A stretch of 64,000 nt of DNA from Bacillota bacterium (lineage in GTDB: Bacteria > Bacillota > Clostridia > Peptostreptococcales > Anaerovoracaceae), in assembly GCA_017442785.1 (NCBI GenBank), contig JAFRZB010000033.1, positions 1 through 64,000 of the forward strand, in the 5' to 3' direction. The notes beneath the pieces are model-generated. The model was not told the DNA's origin. It saw only the letters and a program-made list of their open reading frames with translations, and did not search any database. Made by a program: the position numbers and the translations under genes. Positions within the stretch are counted from its first letter, which is position 1. Every line of letters begins with the position of its first letter. Positions 50,494 to 58,966 of the stretch are shown here, in pieces.

Positions 50494-51090
50494 ATGATGA
50501 ACCACTGCGGCACCAAAACACTGAATACCGACCGTCTCGTCCTGAGGCAGTTCACCCCGGACGACGCACAGGCCATGTTCGACAACTGGGCAAAGGACCC
50601 GGAGGTGACCAGGTTCCTGACCTGGCAGCCCCACGAAAACGCGGAGATCACGCGCAGGTTACTTCAGCAGTGGGTGGAGGGATACAAAGATCCCAAGTAC
50701 TACCAGTGGGCCATCTGCCCTAAGGAGCTCGGAGAGCCCATAGGCTCCATCTCCGTCGTAAGCATGAACGACGAGCGCGACATAGTGAGCATAGGCTACT
50801 GCATAGGGCGCAGGTGGTGGCATCAGGGCATTACCAGCGAGGCCTTCGCGGCGGTCATAAAATACCTGTTCGAGGAGGTAGGCGTAAACCGCCTGGAGGC
50901 GCGCCACAACGTCAACAACCCCAACTCGGGACGCGTCATGAAAAAGTGCGGCCTCACCTGCGAGGGCACCCTGAGACAGGCATCGACGGACAACACAGGG
51001 ATCATGGACCTTTCCGTATGGAGCATACTGCGCAGCGAATACGAGGCCATGGCATCGCGGACCAACTACCAAAACCGAGGACCGGAATGA
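50494..51090 (+). CDS. GNAT acetyltransferase, RimJ/RimL-like
   Basis: 198 residues. TDRLVLRQFTPDDA opens the RimJ-type fold, and GYCIGRRWWHQGITSEA is the acetyl-CoA-binding V-x-x-x-x-R-x-x-G/A region; EARHNVNNPNSGRVMKKCG gives motif B. Probably acetylates a ribosomal protein terminus or a small amine. TATAAT (50473-50478) lies 16 bp before the ATG, so the leader is very short and no ribosome site is visible. ATGA overlap couples it to the HAD gene. Confidence 0.9.
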   Translation: MMNHCGTKTLNTDRLVLRQFTPDDAQAMFDNWAKDPEVTRFLTWQPHENAEITRRLLQQWVEGYKDPKYYQWAICPKELGEPIGSISVVSMNDERDIVSIGYCIGRRWWHQGITSEAFAAVIKYLFEEVGVNRLEARHNVNNPNSGRVMKKCGLTCEGTLRQASTDNTGIMDLSVWSILRSEYEAMASRTNYQNRGPE

Positions 51091-51962
51091 AGAAACTGTT
51101 TTTACTGGACATGGACGGCACCATCTACCTGGGCGAGAGGCTCTTTGATGGCACCGCGGATTTCCTGTCGTGGATAAGGGCAAACGGCGGACAGTACGCC
51201 TTCCTTACCAACAACAGCTCCCGCGGCATAGAGGGGTATCTTGCCAAGATGGAGCGCATGGGGATACCGCAGAGCGCGGACAATTTCCTGACCTCCGCGG
51301 ACGCGACGATAGACTATCTTAAGAAGACCTACGCGCCTTTCGCGCCGGGAAAGAAAAACGATCCACCCGCGGCATACTACGTCTGCGGCACGGAGAACCT
51401 CAAGGGACAGCTGCGCGCGGCAGGGCTGAAAGTCCTTGCAAATGAAGAGCTTTCGGCGTTTTTCGATGCCCGCGGGAAAAGCGGAGAAGATGGCAACTGC
51501 AATTCAGTTGCGCCTCCCGTGGTGCTCCTCGGCTACGATACTGAGCTCACCTATGAAAAGCTCGTAAACTGCGTGCGCCTTCTGGACATGGGCGCGGACT
51601 ACGTGTCCACCCACCCGGATCTGGTATGCCCGACAGAAAACGGCAGCGAGCCGGACGTGGGGCTCGTCATCCACAGCCTTAAGGTCTGTACCGGCAGAGA
51701 GCCTGTCATAATAGGAAAGCCGCAGCCGCAGATGGTCTATTCCGCGCTCAGGAAATACGGCGCGGCGCCGGAGGAGACCGTTCTCATAGGCGACCGCCTC
51801 TACACGGACATAGCCTGCGGCAACAACGCCGGCATAGACACCATACTGGTGCTCTCCGGCGAAGGCAAGGAGGAAGACTGCGAAAAGTACGGCGTTCAGC
51901 CGACTTACATATATGAGAACATCGCCGCGGTCCTGGCGGACTTAAGGGCCGGAAAACTGTAA
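51087..51962 (+). CDS. HAD-superfamily phosphatase, NagD/pNPPase type
   Basis: 291 residues from ATG 51087, overlapping the preceding stop by 4 bases. Motif I FLLDMDGTIYLG (D8, D10), motif II TNNSS, motif III with the GKPQPQMV segment, and motif IV IGDRLYTDI are those of HAD-IIA phosphatases with a C2 cap. Candidate substrates are sugar phosphates or nucleotides. A short insertion with Asn, Asp and Cys residues (about residues 128-148) sits in the cap. Confidence 0.92.
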   Translation: MKKLFLLDMDGTIYLGERLFDGTADFLSWIRANGGQYAFLTNNSSRGIEGYLAKMERMGIPQSADNFLTSADATIDYLKKTYAPFAPGKKNDPPAAYYVCGTENLKGQLRAAGLKVLANEELSAFFDARGKSGEDGNCNSVAPPVVLLGYDTELTYEKLVNCVRLLDMGADYVSTHPDLVCPTENGSEPDVGLVIHSLKVCTGREPVIIGKPQPQMVYSALRKYGAAPEETVLIGDRLYTDIACGNNAGIDTILVLSGEGKEEDCEKYGVQPTYIYENIAAVLADLRAGKL

Positions 51963-51989
51963 ACAAGCTCAAGACTCAGGAGGAAACCC

Positions 51990-53324
51990 ATGAAGCTCAA
52001 CAACAAACGGACCATACTGGTAGGACTGGCGTTCCTGTCCATCTGCGCGTTCTGGCAGATGTACGACAACGTTGTTCCGCTTATCCTCAAACAGACCTTC
52101 CACATGAACGAAACGCTCGCCGGCGTCATCATGGGGGCTGACAATGTGCTCGCTCTGTTCCTGCTGCCTTTCTTCGGCACCCTTTCGGACCGCACAAATA
52201 CAAAGATAGGAAAGCGCATGCCGTTCATCATTTTCGGAAGCGCGGCGGCGATCATCCTGATGAACCTTCTTCCCTTCCTCGACAACAGCTATGCAGCCGT
52301 GCCCGCAAACGGGAAGATCGTTGTCTTCGTAATTCTGCTGGGCCTTCTGCTGATAGCTATGGGCACCTACAGATCACCGGCGGTCGCACTCATGCCGGAC
52401 GTAACTCCCAAGCCGCTGCGCTCCAAGGCCAACGCCATAATCAACCTGATGGGAGCAGTCGGAGGGATCATCTATCTCGGAATAACCTCGGTCATGTACC
52501 CGAACTCCAAGACGCAGGGACTGGACCACGTAAACTATCAGCCGCTGTTCATAATAGTGGCTGCCATAATGCTCGTCGCTATAATCCTCCTCTACTTTAC
52601 CATTAAAGAGCCGAAACTTGTCGCGGAAAACAAGGCGCTCGAAGAAAAGCACCCCGAATGGAACCTGGCCGAGGACGACGGAAGCGGTCATGAGATCCTT
52701 CCTCCTGCGGTAAAGAAAAGCCTCGGATTCCTGCTTGCATCCATCGCGCTGTGGTTCATTGGCTATAACGGCGTTACCACCTGGTGGACCAACTATGTTG
52801 CAGAAGTCATGGGACAGGGCCTCGGCGGCGCGTCCACGTGCCTTATGGTCGCCACCGGAGGCGCTATCATATCCTACATTCCGATAGGCATAATCGCCTC
52901 CAAAATTGGCAGAAAAACGACTATCCGCATAGGCATAGTGCTGCTTGCGGCCTGCTTTGCTCTCGGATACGTCCTTACGACAACCTCAGATCATATCACT
53001 GTGATCATGTTCATAGTTTTCGCCCTTGTAGGCTTTGCCTGGGCGGCGATAAACGTAAACTCCCTGCCTATGGTCGTCGAGATGTGCAAGGGAAGCGACA
53101 TAGGCAAGTTCACCGGCTACTACTACACCGCCTCCATGGCGGCTCAGGTAGTGACCCCCGCGCTTGCAGGCACACTCATGAGGAGCATCAGCTACAAGGT
53201 GCTCTTCCCGTACGCGGCCGTGTTCGTGGCGCTGTCCTTCGTCACCATGAGCTTCGTAAAGCACGGCGACTCCAAGGCCGAGGCCAAGAAGGGCCTTGCC
53301 GCCTTCGAGGACATGGACGATTAA
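51990..53324 (+). CDS. MFS transporter, SLC45/GPH-like sugar carrier type
   Basis: 444 residues with 12 predicted membrane segments in two halves, separated by a hydrophilic loop (about 205-245). LSDRTNTKIGKRMPFI between spans 2 and 3 is the MFS loop motif in the form found in sucrose- and glycoside-pentoside-type carriers (RTNT..GKR.P), and KIGRKTT is the matching motif of the second half. Likely a proton- or sodium-coupled importer of a sugar or glycoside. AGGAGG before the ATG. Next gene after 3 bp. Confidence 0.85.
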   Translation: MKLNNKRTILVGLAFLSICAFWQMYDNVVPLILKQTFHMNETLAGVIMGADNVLALFLLPFFGTLSDRTNTKIGKRMPFIIFGSAAAIILMNLLPFLDNSYAAVPANGKIVVFVILLGLLLIAMGTYRSPAVALMPDVTPKPLRSKANAIINLMGAVGGIIYLGITSVMYPNSKTQGLDHVNYQPLFIIVAAIMLVAIILLYFTIKEPKLVAENKALEEKHPEWNLAEDDGSGHEILPPAVKKSLGFLLASIALWFIGYNGVTTWWTNYVAEVMGQGLGGASTCLMVATGGAIISYIPIGIIASKIGRKTTIRIGIVLLAACFALGYVLTTTSDHITVIMFIVFALVGFAWAAINVNSLPMVVEMCKGSDIGKFTGYYYTASMAAQVVTPALAGTLMRSISYKVLFPYAAVFVALSFVTMSFVKHGDSKAEAKKGLAAFEDMDD

Positions 53325-53327
53325 AAC

Positions 53328-53882
53328 ATGAAGATCAAACTCAACTCGCCGCTGATACTAGGCTTCGTGTTCTTAAGCCTTGCGGCAATGATACTGAATA
53401 TTACGACCGGCGGCGCAAGCAACCGCCTGCTGTTTATGACCTACCGCAGCTCGCTTGCGGACCCGCTCACCTACGTGCGCTTTTTCGGGCACGCGCTGGG
53501 GCACAGCGGCTGGCAGCACTACATAGGCAACATGTCCTACATCCTGCTGCTGGGGCCCATGCTGGAGGAAAAGTACGGCGCCAGAAGGCTGCTCGGGGTG
53601 ATGGCCCTCACAGCGCTGATCACCGGCCTTGTGAACTACTTCTTCTTCCCGCACGTGGCGCTCTGCGGCGCAAGCGGGGTGGTGTTCGCGTTCATACTCA
53701 TGACGTCCTTCACCAGCTTTAAGAAGGGAGAGATACCGATAACCTTCATTCTGGTCGCGATCGTATATCTTGGGCAGCAAGTGTACGATGGACTATTCAT
53801 AAAGGACAATATATCGAACATGGCCCACATAGTGGGCGGCATAGTCGGCGCTGTTTCCGGCTACATGATGAGAAAGAAATAA
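53328..53882 (+). CDS. Rhomboid-family intramembrane serine protease
   Basis: 184 residues, six membrane segments, the minimal rhomboid form. Catalytic S116 in CGASGVVFAF and H167 in NMAHIVGG form the dyad; H64 and N68 in HYIGNM stabilise the oxyanion. It cleaves membrane proteins within the bilayer. Its ATG follows the transporter stop by 3 bp and it ends 2 bp before the phosphodiesterase gene, so the four genes from 51.99 kb on are likely one transcript. Confidence 0.92.
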   Translation: MKIKLNSPLILGFVFLSLAAMILNITTGGASNRLLFMTYRSSLADPLTYVRFFGHALGHSGWQHYIGNMSYILLLGPMLEEKYGARRLLGVMALTALITGLVNYFFFPHVALCGASGVVFAFILMTSFTSFKKGEIPITFILVAIVYLGQQVYDGLFIKDNISNMAHIVGGIVGAVSGYMMRKK

Positions 53883-53884
53883 TA

Positions 53885-54667
53885 ATGCACGAATTCTTTA
53901 ACGGCCGCACAGGCCACCCAAAACTAGAAGAGCTCAGAAAGTTCAAATACGCACACAGGGGCTTCCACGACAAGCCTCAGATACCGGAGAACTCGCTGGG
54001 GGCTTTCATAAGAGCCATCAGGAACCGGTTCGGAGCGGAGCTGGACGTACACCTTACCAAAGACGGCAAGCTGGTGGTGTTCCACGACGACACCACGGAC
54101 CGCTGCACAGGGCAGCCCGGAACCATAGAGGAGCGCACCCTGGAGGAAGTGCGGGCGCTGCGCCTTGAGGGCACCAACGAGAAGATACCGCTCTTCAACG
54201 AGGTGCTGACCCTCTTTGAGGACAGCGGCTATCCGCTGATAATAGAGCTCAAGGTGGTGGGCGGCAACTACGAGGAGCTCGCAAAGGCCGTATGCGAGAG
54301 GCTGGACAGCTACAAGGGGCTCTTCTGCATCGAGAGCTTCGATCCAAGAGCCATAAAAGCCGTAAGGCTGCTCCGCCCCGACATAGTCCGCGGGCAGCTC
54401 TCATCGGATTTCGTTAAGGATCCCGGCACGTCACCAAAGAATACGCGCTGGCTGCTCACGAACCTTAAGCTGGACTTCCTGTCCAGGCCGGATTTCGTGG
54501 CGTACAACTTTGAATACAGGGACAACCCCGCCTTCAGGAAGGCCGTCCGCAAAGGGATACAGGGAGTCGCCTGGACCATTCATACACCCGAAGACTATAA
54601 AGAGGCCGAAAGGCTTGGATATATAAGTATTTTTGAGAGGTTCGATCCAAATGAACAAGAATTATGA
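53885..54667 (+). CDS. Glycerophosphodiester phosphodiesterase
   Basis: 260 residues, GDPD TIM-barrel. AHRG (H24, R25), PENS (E35, N36), GAELDVH (E52, D54) and FHDDT (H67) form the catalytic and metal site; IIELKV and GVAWTI are later strands. No signal peptide: it hydrolyses glycerophosphodiesters in the cytoplasm to glycerol-3-phosphate. Its end overlaps the GlpA-like gene by 17 bp, which fits the pathway glycerophosphodiester to G3P to DHAP. Confidence 0.93.
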   Translation: MHEFFNGRTGHPKLEELRKFKYAHRGFHDKPQIPENSLGAFIRAIRNRFGAELDVHLTKDGKLVVFHDDTTDRCTGQPGTIEERTLEEVRALRLEGTNEKIPLFNEVLTLFEDSGYPLIIELKVVGGNYEELAKAVCERLDSYKGLFCIESFDPRAIKAVRLLRPDIVRGQLSSDFVKDPGTSPKNTRWLLTNLKLDFLSRPDFVAYNFEYRDNPAFRKAVRKGIQGVAWTIHTPEDYKEAERLGYISIFERFDPNEQEL

Positions 54668-56144
54668 TGTAGTCATCATCGGCTGCGGCACCAGCGGGGC
54701 TGCCATAGCGTACACGCTCTCAAAGTACGACCTTAGGGTGGCCGTACTTGAAAAGGAGAACGATGTAGCCATGGGCACCACCCGCGCAAACTCCGGCATA
54801 CTGCACGCCGGCTACGACCCGGAGCCAGGAACACTGATGGCGAAGCTGAACGTAAGAGGCGTGGAGATCGCCAGGGAGCTGGCCGATAAGCTGGGCTACA
54901 TGTACAAGCCGGTAGGATCCCTGGTACTGGCCTTCTCCGGACACGACGTCAAGACCATCAAGACCCTTAAGGCCCGCGGAGACGCCAACGGCGTAAAGGG
55001 CTGCAGGATACTCACCAAGGAAGAGGTCCAGCAGATGGAGCCCATGGTGTCCGAGAACGTGGTGGCCGCGCTCTACGCGCCGTCCGCCATATGCAGCCCC
55101 TGGGAGCTGTGCCTGTGCATGGCAGAGACCGCCGTCCTTAACGGGACAGACCTGCTGCTGGAGACGGAAGTCGTTGATATTTCAAGGGAAAAAGACGGCG
55201 ACTGGAAAGTAGTTGCCGCAAGGAACCTTGATCCTCTTACCCAGGCAGACGCAAAGGACAGAAAGAGCACGGAGCTTCTGGAGTTCTCGGCGCGCTTCGT
55301 GATAAACGCTGCCGGACTGTACGCGGACAAGGTCCACGACATGGCCGCACCGCACAGCTTCGACATAATCCCCAGCCGCGGCGAGTACTACCTCCTGGAC
55401 AAGGCCGAGGGCTTCCGCGCAAGGCACACGATATTCCAGTGCCCGGACGAGAACGGCAAGGGCGTGCTGGTATCCCCCACGGTACACGGCAACCTTATAG
55501 TAGGGCCCAACTCCGAAAAGTCCAGGCCGGACGACTACAGCACCACCTCCGAGGGCCAGGCCTACGTAAAGAAGGCCTCCGCAAAGTCCGTCCCGAGCGT
55601 CGATTTCAGGAACAACATAAGGAACTTCGCGGGGATACGAGCCAAATCCGACAGAGCGGACTTCATAATAGAAGAGGCAAAGGGTGCGGAGAACTTCATA
55701 GACGTGGCGGGCATTTGCTCGCCGGGACTCTCCTCCGCGCCGGCCATAGGCGAATACGTGGCGGAGCTGCTTGCCGGCAAGGGCCTTGCTCTTAAGCAAA
55801 AGCCGGGAGAGATGAAATACTACCGCAAGCCCGCGCATTTCAAGGATCTGAGCGCGGACGAGAAGAACGCCCTGATAGCAAAGGATCCCAGCTACGGCCG
55901 CGTGGTCTGCCGCTGCGAGAGCATTACGGAAGGCGAGATGCGCGACACCTTCGGCTCCCCCATACCGCCGCGCTCCGTGGATGCCATAAAGAGGCGCACC
56001 ATGGCCGGCCAGGGAAGATGCCAGGGCGGCTTCTGCGGCCCGCAGGTAGTAAAGATACTTGCCGAGAACCTCGGTCTTACGGAGGACAGGATACTCCAGA
56101 ACGCCGCAGGGTCCTGGATGGTAATAAGGAAGGAGGACCGCTGA
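54651..56144 (+). CDS. glpA: FAD-dependent glycerol-3-phosphate dehydrogenase, GlpA-like, with BFD domain
   Basis: 497 residues from ATG 54651. Rossmann loop VVIIGCGTSGAAIAY at the start, a DAO-type oxidoreductase body, and at the C-terminus a BFD-like [2Fe-2S] domain (VVCRCESI, then GQGRCQGGFCG). This is the anaerobic GlpA-type subunit that oxidises glycerol-3-phosphate to dihydroxyacetone phosphate. It works with the next two genes. The start lies inside the phosphodiesterase gene, so translation is coupled. Confidence 0.9.
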   Translation: MNKNYDVVIIGCGTSGAAIAYTLSKYDLRVAVLEKENDVAMGTTRANSGILHAGYDPEPGTLMAKLNVRGVEIARELADKLGYMYKPVGSLVLAFSGHDVKTIKTLKARGDANGVKGCRILTKEEVQQMEPMVSENVVAALYAPSAICSPWELCLCMAETAVLNGTDLLLETEVVDISREKDGDWKVVAARNLDPLTQADAKDRKSTELLEFSARFVINAAGLYADKVHDMAAPHSFDIIPSRGEYYLLDKAEGFRARHTIFQCPDENGKGVLVSPTVHGNLIVGPNSEKSRPDDYSTTSEGQAYVKKASAKSVPSVDFRNNIRNFAGIRAKSDRADFIIEEAKGAENFIDVAGICSPGLSSAPAIGEYVAELLAGKGLALKQKPGEMKYYRKPAHFKDLSADEKNALIAKDPSYGRVVCRCESITEGEMRDTFGSPIPPRSVDAIKRRTMAGQGRCQGGFCGPQVVKILAENLGLTEDRILQNAAGSWMVIRKEDR

Positions 56145-56145
56145 C

Positions 56146-57399
56146 ATGTACGATCTCATAATCATAGGCGGCGGCCCGGCGGGTCTTGCGGCAGCTGTAA
56201 AGGCAAAGGAATGCGGCCTTAAGAAGGTAATGATATGCGAGCGCAGCACGGAGCTGGGCGGCATACTCAACCAGTGCATACACAACGGCTTCGGCCTTAC
56301 GTACTTTAAGGAAGAGCTGACAGGCCCCGAATACGCGTCCCGCTTCATAGACATGCTAAAGGAGACGGACGTTGAAGTGCGCACGGATACCATGGTCCTG
56401 GACATCTCCCCTGAAAAGGAGGTCCACATGGTGAGCCCCGCCATGGGCTACAGGGTGGAGAAGGCTAAGGCCGTCATCCTGGCCATGGGCTGCAGGGAGA
56501 GATCCCGCGGAGCGCTCAGCATACCCGGGACCAGACCTGCCGGTGTCTACACCGCCGGCGCGGCCCAGAAGTACGTAAACATCGACGGCTACCTGCCCGG
56601 ACGCAGGGTCGTGATACTCGGAAGCGGCGACATAGGCCTGATTATGGCGCGCCGCCTTACCCTGGAGGGCTGCAAGGTCCTGGCCTGCGTGGAGCTGAAT
56701 GAGTACTCCTCCGGCCTTAACAGGAACATAGTGCAGTGCCTCAACGACTACGACATACCGCTGCTGCTCTCCCACACCGTCACCAACATCAGCGGCGACA
56801 GGCGCGTGGAGCGCGTGACGGTCTCCGAGGTGGACAACAAGACGAAGCAGCCCATACCCGGAACGGAGCAGTACTTCGACTGCGACACCCTGCTCCTGTC
56901 CGTAGGCCTCATCCCCGAGAACGAGCTCTCCCGCGACGCCGGGATCAACCTTGACCCGCGCACCAAGGGACCGTACGTGTACGACAACATGGAGACCTCC
57001 CTTCCGGGCGTGTTCGCCTGCGGAAACGTCCTCCATGTGCACGACCTCGTGGACTTCGTTACCCAGGAGGCCCAGAGAGCCGCTGCAGCCGCGGCGGAAT
57101 ACGTAAAGAAGGGCCAGCCCGAGCGCGGCGAGGTCCTGGACGTTAAGACCGCCGGCGGTGTCACCTACACGGTGCCCCAGCAGATCTGCCCCGCGGACCT
57201 GGAGGGCGACACCAAGGTGTCCTTCAGGGTAAACAGGGTGTTCGGAAAGTCCAGGATAGTGGTAAGCAGCGGAGACAGGGAACTGTTTACCCAGAAGAAG
57301 CCGTTCATGATGCCCGGCGAGATGCAGAACGTGATGCTGCCCGCGGACATACTGAAGGCGGCGGAAGACAGCATAACGGTAGAGGCCAGGGAGGACTGA
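56146..57399 (+). CDS. NAD(P)/FAD-dependent oxidoreductase, second subunit of the glycerol-3-phosphate dehydrogenase
   Basis: 417 residues, pyridine nucleotide-disulfide oxidoreductase fold. Two Rossmann loops, IIIGGGPAGLAAAV (FAD) and VILGSGDIGLIMARR (second nucleotide), and VFACGNVLHVHD near 293 for FAD. It has no redox-active CxxC near the flavin. In clostridial gene sets it always accompanies the GlpA-like and DUF1667 proteins, and probably passes electrons from the first subunit on to NAD(P) or a carrier. It follows the GlpA gene by one base. Confidence 0.88.
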   Translation: MYDLIIIGGGPAGLAAAVKAKECGLKKVMICERSTELGGILNQCIHNGFGLTYFKEELTGPEYASRFIDMLKETDVEVRTDTMVLDISPEKEVHMVSPAMGYRVEKAKAVILAMGCRERSRGALSIPGTRPAGVYTAGAAQKYVNIDGYLPGRRVVILGSGDIGLIMARRLTLEGCKVLACVELNEYSSGLNRNIVQCLNDYDIPLLLSHTVTNISGDRRVERVTVSEVDNKTKQPIPGTEQYFDCDTLLLSVGLIPENELSRDAGINLDPRTKGPYVYDNMETSLPGVFACGNVLHVHDLVDFVTQEAQRAAAAAAEYVKKGQPERGEVLDVKTAGGVTYTVPQQICPADLEGDTKVSFRVNRVFGKSRIVVSSGDRELFTQKKPFMMPGEMQNVMLPADILKAAEDSITVEARED

Positions 57400-57403
57400 T
57401 GAG

Positions 57404-57772
57404 ATGAAGGAACTTATTTGCATAGTTTGCCCCAGGGGCTGCCGCCTGACTGTGAACGAGAACAACGATTACGCCGTTACAGGCAACAGCTGCAAGCGCG
57501 GCGAGGTCTACGGCAAGGCTGAGGTGACCGCTCCCGTAAGAGTAGTGACCTCCACCGTAAGAGTGCTTCAGGACGGACGCGTCCCCTCAAGGGACCGCGC
57601 CGTGCGCTGCCCGGTAAAGACCAGCGACGCCATACCCAAGGGCCTCATATTCGACGCCGTAAAGGCCATAGAGGCTGCCTCCGTAAAGCCGCCGGTGCGC
57701 ATAGGAGACGTAATTATCCCGCACATCTGCGGCACCCAGGCGGATCTTGTGGCTACCAAGAACATAATATAG
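57404..57772 (+). CDS. DUF1667 protein, small subunit of the glycerol-3-phosphate dehydrogenase
   Basis: 122 residues. C6, C9, C13 and C30 (ICIVCPRGC and NSC) look like an iron-sulfur or zinc site, as in other DUF1667 proteins; VRVVTSTVRV and IPHICG are conserved family blocks. Partner of the two flavoproteins upstream, presumably in electron transfer. Last gene of the operon, before a terminator. Confidence 0.9.
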   Translation: MKELICIVCPRGCRLTVNENNDYAVTGNSCKRGEVYGKAEVTAPVRVVTSTVRVLQDGRVPSRDRAVRCPVKTSDAIPKGLIFDAVKAIEAASVKPPVRIGDVIIPHICGTQADLVATKNII

Positions 57773-57799
57773 CGCCATAAATAAGAAAAACGGCATCAG

Positions 57800-57836
57800 A
57801 AAAGCCTGCACTGTTTATCAGTTGCAGGCTTTTTAT
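57800..57836. terminator. Terminator between the G3P operon and the cREC trio
   Basis: AAAAGCCTGCA (57800-57810) and TGCAGGCTTTT (57823-57833), loop with inner CTG/CAG, T-run on the right and A-run on the left, so it suits both strands. Confidence 0.9.
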
Positions 57837-57868
57837 TGCTTTTTTTCGGTTAAGACCCTCCGGGAGCG

Positions 57869-58159
57869 CTATTCCGGCCAGTTTTGCCTTATGTAGTCCT
57901 CCATTACGGGCGCACCGTAGATATGCGTGGAATGGACCTCCACCGGGTAGAAGCGCCCGCGCTGCGCAAGCCATTCCAAAAGCCTTATGCCTTTTCCGCC
58001 GTCGAGCTCGTATTCGCCAAGCTCGTAGTCCAGGCTTATCAGCTCCGGAGCCTCTCCGCGGCTCTCGCATTCCAAAATGAGAGCCTTCGCCTCGCCTACG
58101 CTCCTTGCCCAAAGGAATTCGGGGAGCGGCCGGCGAAGATCGTCCAGCCATATCTTCAT
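57869..58159 (-). CDS. Cyclic-phosphate processing receiver-like (cREC) domain protein
   Basis: 96 residues. WLDDLRRPLP (D6, D7, R9) and ISLDYELGE (D44) with VHSTHIYGA (H76) are the marks of the cREC family, a receiver-like fold predicted to process cyclic phosphates in nucleotide signalling or RNA ends. The usual LDHDLG reads LDYELG here, so one His is lost. It is the last of three overlapping or abutting small genes. Activity in this family is predicted, not shown. Confidence 0.8.
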   Translation of the reverse strand: MKIWLDDLRRPLPEFLWARSVGEAKALILECESRGEAPELISLDYELGEYELDGGKGIRLLEWLAQRGRFYPVEVHSTHIYGAPVMEDYIRQNWPE

Positions 58160-58162
58160 GCG

Positions 58163-58474
58163 CTATGCCCCCTCCGCGGCCTTCAGGAGCCTGAACTCAG
58201 CGCCCGGATACTGGTAGTCCACGGCGTCCCTTGCAAGAGCGCTCTCGCTGCCCTCCGGGTATTTCTCCGAAAAAGGCCCCTCAAGCGGTATCTGGAATCT
58301 GAAGAACTCCTCGAACTCCGTGCCGTAGAACCTGCTGCATGAGACGTCTATGTAGTCCGTAAAGCCCATCTCGGCGTACTCCGGGAGCAGCTGTCCCAGC
58401 CCTTTCTGGGCAACCAGCATGGCGCCTTCATCAGGAACGTATACAGTTGCGGCAGTAAAGCCTTCTGCTGTCAT
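58163..58474 (-). CDS. Small protein of unknown function between the His-rich and cREC genes
   Basis: 103 residues, acidic, without signal peptide or membrane segment. Predicted as mixed alpha/beta; a conserved-looking segment is DYIDVSCSRFYGTEFEEFF. It overlaps the His-rich gene by 4 bases (ATGA) and ends 3 bp before the cREC gene, so all three are translated from one mRNA. I do not recognise a family. Confidence 0.65.
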   Translation of the reverse strand: MTAEGFTAATVYVPDEGAMLVAQKGLGQLLPEYAEMGFTDYIDVSCSRFYGTEFEEFFRFQIPLEGPFSEKYPEGSESALARDAVDYQYPGAEFRLLKAAEGA

Positions 58475-58788
58475 TCCAGCTCCTCGAGCACCGCCCGAAG
58501 CTCCACGTTTGCAGCCTCGAAGGTGCCTATGGCCTTGGTGAGCTTATCCTTTGCCTTGTCCGGAAGCATATCCAGAAGATCCGCCAGCTCGTCCGCGTGG
58601 TGCTCGTTGTGCTCCACCATGTAGTTAAGGAGAGCCTTCACCTTGTCCGCGTCCTGAGGCGCTTCGTGGCTGTGTACGTGTTCGTGAGCGTGGGTGTGCA
58701 CGGTGCCGTCCGCGTGAAGGTGCTCATGCGTATGCTCGTGAGAATGCTCGTGTGTGTGGCCGTGGCCTGTTTCGTCGTTGATGTGCAT
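58471..58788 (-). CDS. Histidine-rich metal-binding protein
   Basis: 105 residues from ATG 58788 (AAAAGGAG before it). Sixteen of the first 41 residues are histidine, mostly as alternating HxH (HTHEHSHEHTHEHLH); the rest is a helical domain (about 48-105) with more His and Asp/Glu (YMVEHNEHHADEL). It should bind zinc, nickel or cobalt, as storage, chaperone or buffer. First gene of the trio; no promoter box is obvious. Confidence 0.8.
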   Translation of the reverse strand: MHINDETGHGHTHEHSHEHTHEHLHADGTVHTHAHEHVHSHEAPQDADKVKALLNYMVEHNEHHADELADLLDMLPDKAKDKLTKAIGTFEAANVELRAVLEELE

Positions 58789-58888
58789 AATAAACTCCTT
58801 TTCGGCGCCGCTTTTCCGCGCCGCGCCGGCTTCCTTAACTTTACTATATTTTTCCGCAAAACACAAGGGGAGGGCAGCTTAACGGTAG

Positions 58889-58917
58889 TTTACAAAACGC
58901 GGATTTTTAAGTATAAT
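58889..58917 (+). promoter_or_regulatory. Promoter of the NSS symporter
   Basis: TTTACA (58889-58894), 17-bp spacer, TATAAT (58912-58917). The leader to the ATG at 58967 is about 43 nt and has no visible Shine-Dalgarno sequence. Confidence 0.8.
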
Positions 58918-58966
58918 TACTTACAATTTGTTATAACTCTATTAATTTTCGGCAAAGTATTAGTTT

